A program made the translations under genes and the position numbers. Shown here piece after piece: positions 6,220 to 8,044 of a stretch of DNA of 8,044 nucleotides. The stretch's first letter is position 1. Every line of letters begins with the position of its first letter. The notes under the pieces are model-generated. The model had not been told where the DNA came from. It worked only from the letters and a program-made list of their open reading frames with translations, and did not search any database. Source of the DNA: an uncultured Prevotella sp. (lineage in GTDB: Bacteria > Bacteroidota > Bacteroidia > Bacteroidales > Bacteroidaceae); NCBI GenBank assembly GCA_900762125.1, contig CAAFFL010000160.1:1-8044 (forward strand), in the 5' to 3' direction.

Positions 6220-7629
6220 CTATCTTTTACGCCACTCCTCATAGTAATCCATGAGACAAGGATAGCCCATGCGTTTCAGATTCTCATTACTTATGGCTCG
6301 GGCAAGTATGTAGCTGTTGGCGACGTGCCAATAACCCTTTCGGGTATTCGCCCACTGCCAAGCTTGACACTTCCCTATGCCACATTTGATGAGATTCTTT
6401 CCTCTCGTGCTGACTTTCTTCCAACTCTTCCATATACACATGCGCAAACGGCGACGGAGCCATTGGTCGGTTGCCTGCAAGTAGTTGCGGGCATCTGCCA
6501 TCCAATAGTAGTCCACCCATCCGCGTATGTATTCCTCCAACTTCTCCTTACGTTTGTCGTAGCCCATGCCGTTGTTGCGGGCAGTCAGCTCTTTTAGTTT
6601 GGCTTTCTGTTTCGCTTTTGTCTTGGGGTGGAGCCCCAAGCGGCACTCGCCATTCTTTACGTAAAAGGAGAATCCGAGGTACTTTAAGCCATGCCCGATG
6701 TAGTCTACGTGCGTTTTCTCACGGTTGACCTTTAGGAACAACCGTTTCTCGATGAACGTGATAATGCTCTCACAGGTACGTTCCGCACTGCGCTTGCTCT
6801 TGCAGAGTACCATGCAGTCATCCGCATAGCGGACAAAGCGATGGCCTCTACGTTCAAGCTCCTTGTCCAACTCATTGAGCATGATATTGCTCAGCACGGG
6901 ACTAAGCGGACCGCCTTGGGGAACACCCATCAGACTTTCTTCAAACTTATGCGCCACTACTACGCCTGCATTCAGGTATTTGTGGATGAGAGAGATTACC
7001 CGACCGTCCTTTATAGTACGACTGAGCACCTCTATCAGCTTGCTATGGTTCACTGTATCGAAGAACTTCTCTAAATCAAGGTCTACACAATACTTGTAAC
7101 CCTCGCCGACGTATTTCTGCACTTTGCGCAAGGCTTTATGGCAGTCTCGGTTCGGGCGGAAGCCGTAGCTGTTGTCACTGAACTTGGGTTCGTAGATGGG
7201 GATAAGCACTTGGCTTATGGCCTGTTGGATTGTTCTGTCCACTACGGTAGGGATACCGAGCAGACGTTTCTTGCCTCCGTCCTTGGGTATCTCTACCCGA
7301 CGGACTGGATTCGGACGGTAACTGCCGTCCTTGATTGAAGCTATCAGTTCCTCGCCATGGGCTCGTAGGTATGGTAGAAGCGCCTCCACACCTGCCTGGT
7401 CAACACCACCTGCGCCGCCGTTGGACTTGACTTGCTTGTAGGCTTCGTTCATGTTCTTCGGCGACACGATGAGGTCCAATAGATTCGATAATGAGGGTTG
7501 CGTCGCAACAAGTGAGTTTTCGCTTATCCGCATGAAGGTCTGCGCTCCCCAGGTACTCTCGGGTTCCACCCTACCATCCTTGAGGCAGCCAATGGCTTGA
7601 GCCGTTGTGTTCTGCTTTCGTTCCTTCAT
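6220..7629 (-). CDS. ltrA: Group II intron reverse transcriptase/maturase
   Basis: A 469-residue LtrA-type intron-encoded protein. It helps the intron RNA fold and splice (maturase) and copies it into DNA at new sites. Reverse transcriptase motifs in order: KRLLGIPTVVDR at 121-132, SYGFRPNRD at 154-162, VDLDLEKFFD at 182-191 (metal-binding D183), GVPQGGPLSP at 235-244, and catalytic YADD at 268-271, all intact. The maturase (X/GIIM) domain spans about 335-400, including LEEYIRGWVDYYW. The C-terminal tail ends GYPCLMDYYEEWRKR and has no H-N-H endonuclease motif, so mobility should use nicked or single-stranded targets such as replication forks. Length is normal for endonuclease-less forms. The ATG at 7629 follows 415 nt of ribozyme sequence. 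No frameshift or stop is seen, so the protein is probably functional. The ltrA symbol is used in the generic family sense. Confidence 0.95.
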   Translation of the reverse strand: MKERKQNTTAQAIGCLKDGRVEPESTWGAQTFMRISENSLVATQPSLSNLLDLIVSPKNMNEAYKQVKSNGGAGGVDQAGVEALLPYLRAHGEELIASIKDGSYRPNPVRRVEIPKDGGKKRLLGIPTVVDRTIQQAISQVLIPIYEPKFSDNSYGFRPNRDCHKALRKVQKYVGEGYKYCVDLDLEKFFDTVNHSKLIEVLSRTIKDGRVISLIHKYLNAGVVVAHKFEESLMGVPQGGPLSPVLSNIMLNELDKELERRGHRFVRYADDCMVLCKSKRSAERTCESIITFIEKRLFLKVNREKTHVDYIGHGLKYLGFSFYVKNGECRLGLHPKTKAKQKAKLKELTARNNGMGYDKRKEKLEEYIRGWVDYYWMADARNYLQATDQWLRRRLRMCIWKSWKKVSTRGKNLIKCGIGKCQAWQWANTRKGYWHVANSYILARAISNENLKRMGYPCLMDYYEEWRKR

Positions 7630-8044
7630 TTGGTAATCTTCATTTCACTGTTACTGATAAGATTCGTGCCTTCACTGACGTTGACTTGCAGCTACTATGC
7701 ACTCGGCTGACTTCTCACGGCAAGCGTTACTCCGTGCTTCGGACTTCACTTCCACACGTCCGTGAGACCTCCCCAGTTAAGGGCTCTCCACATTCTTTCC
7801 GCCTTATGTCTGCTTGATTTACTCCGTGCCATTTCGGACAGTATAGGGCTTTAGTTTGTTGCGTAACCTTACCCATGACACATAAGCCTTGTATCAAGTT
7901 TCTGTACGTCAGACCAGACGTTTGCCTAAGGCTGCCTTCAGATTCCGTCTCGCGGCGGACACCCTTGCCTTCGGCTATGCTCTTCCTACTGTCAAGGCGA
8001 GCTCGGGACTTGCACCCGTTAGAATGCACCCATGCTGGGCGAAC

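Larger units (their letters stand above)
6118..8044 (-). mobile_element. Group II intron, apparently full length
   Basis: A self-splicing retroelement that moves by RNA-primed reverse splicing. Read on the minus strand, it starts at 8044 with GTTCGCCCAGCATGGGTGC, close to the usual GTGCGCCC start of this intron type, followed by a 415-nt 5' ribozyme part containing the typical AAGTCAGCCGAGTGCATAGT segment. Then come the intron-encoded protein, domain V (6185-6216) directly after its stop codon, and domain VI (about 6122-6162). The 3' end, CTACTCGAT, fits the group II rule of ending in AY, giving 1,927 nt. The second and third bases of the 5' consensus GTGYG read GTT here, which is atypical. 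Boundaries are inferred from consensus and were not tested against an empty site. Confidence 0.85.

Noticed and set aside
7727..8029. 100-codon minus-strand ORF near the right edge
   Set aside because: It overlaps the 5' ribozyme domains of the group II intron, which explain the sequence as structured RNA.

Overview
The window looks like chromosomal DNA from a Bacteroidales bacterium, most likely a Prevotella relative. Three things suggest this: promoter-like TAnnTTTG boxes with no clear Shine-Dalgarno sites, a periplasmic family 2 glycoside hydrolase of Bacteroidetes type, and an anaerobic (class III) ribonucleotide reductase pair whose sequences look Bacteroidales-like. The genus call rests on protein resemblance and is an inference.

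Layout, left to right. Positions 1-146 are non-coding: a GC-rich hairpin, a T-run and two tandem 46-bp AT-rich repeats. Positions 147-2777 (minus) encode a secreted GH2 beta-galactosidase-like enzyme of 876 residues. The 202-bp gap at 2778-2979 holds two divergent Bacteroidetes-type promoters. One drives the GH2 gene. The other points rightward into a stretch with no ORF that ends about 90 nt later in a good intrinsic terminator, so I propose a stand-alone small RNA there. Positions 2980-3444 (minus) are nrdG and 3555-5708 (minus) are nrdD; a long imperfect inverted repeat lies between them. Upstream of nrdD is a leader of about 160 nt with a three-arm, mutually exclusive hairpin set, a -7 box, and a bidirectional terminator. 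From 6118 to the right edge (8044) is a complete-looking group II intron on the minus strand: 5' ribozyme part, reverse transcriptase/maturase ORF, domain V and domain VI. The right window edge falls exactly at the apparent 5' end of the intron.

How the genes work together: NrdG is the radical-SAM activase that puts the glycyl radical on NrdD, and NrdD then makes dNTPs from NTPs under anaerobiosis. The GH2 enzyme is an unrelated carbohydrate-degrading gene with its own promoter. The intron is a mobile element.

The least explained content is in the intergenic regions: the orphan sRNA candidate, the alternative hairpins in the nrdD leader, and repeated GAAAAC/GTTTTC hexamers in the spacers.
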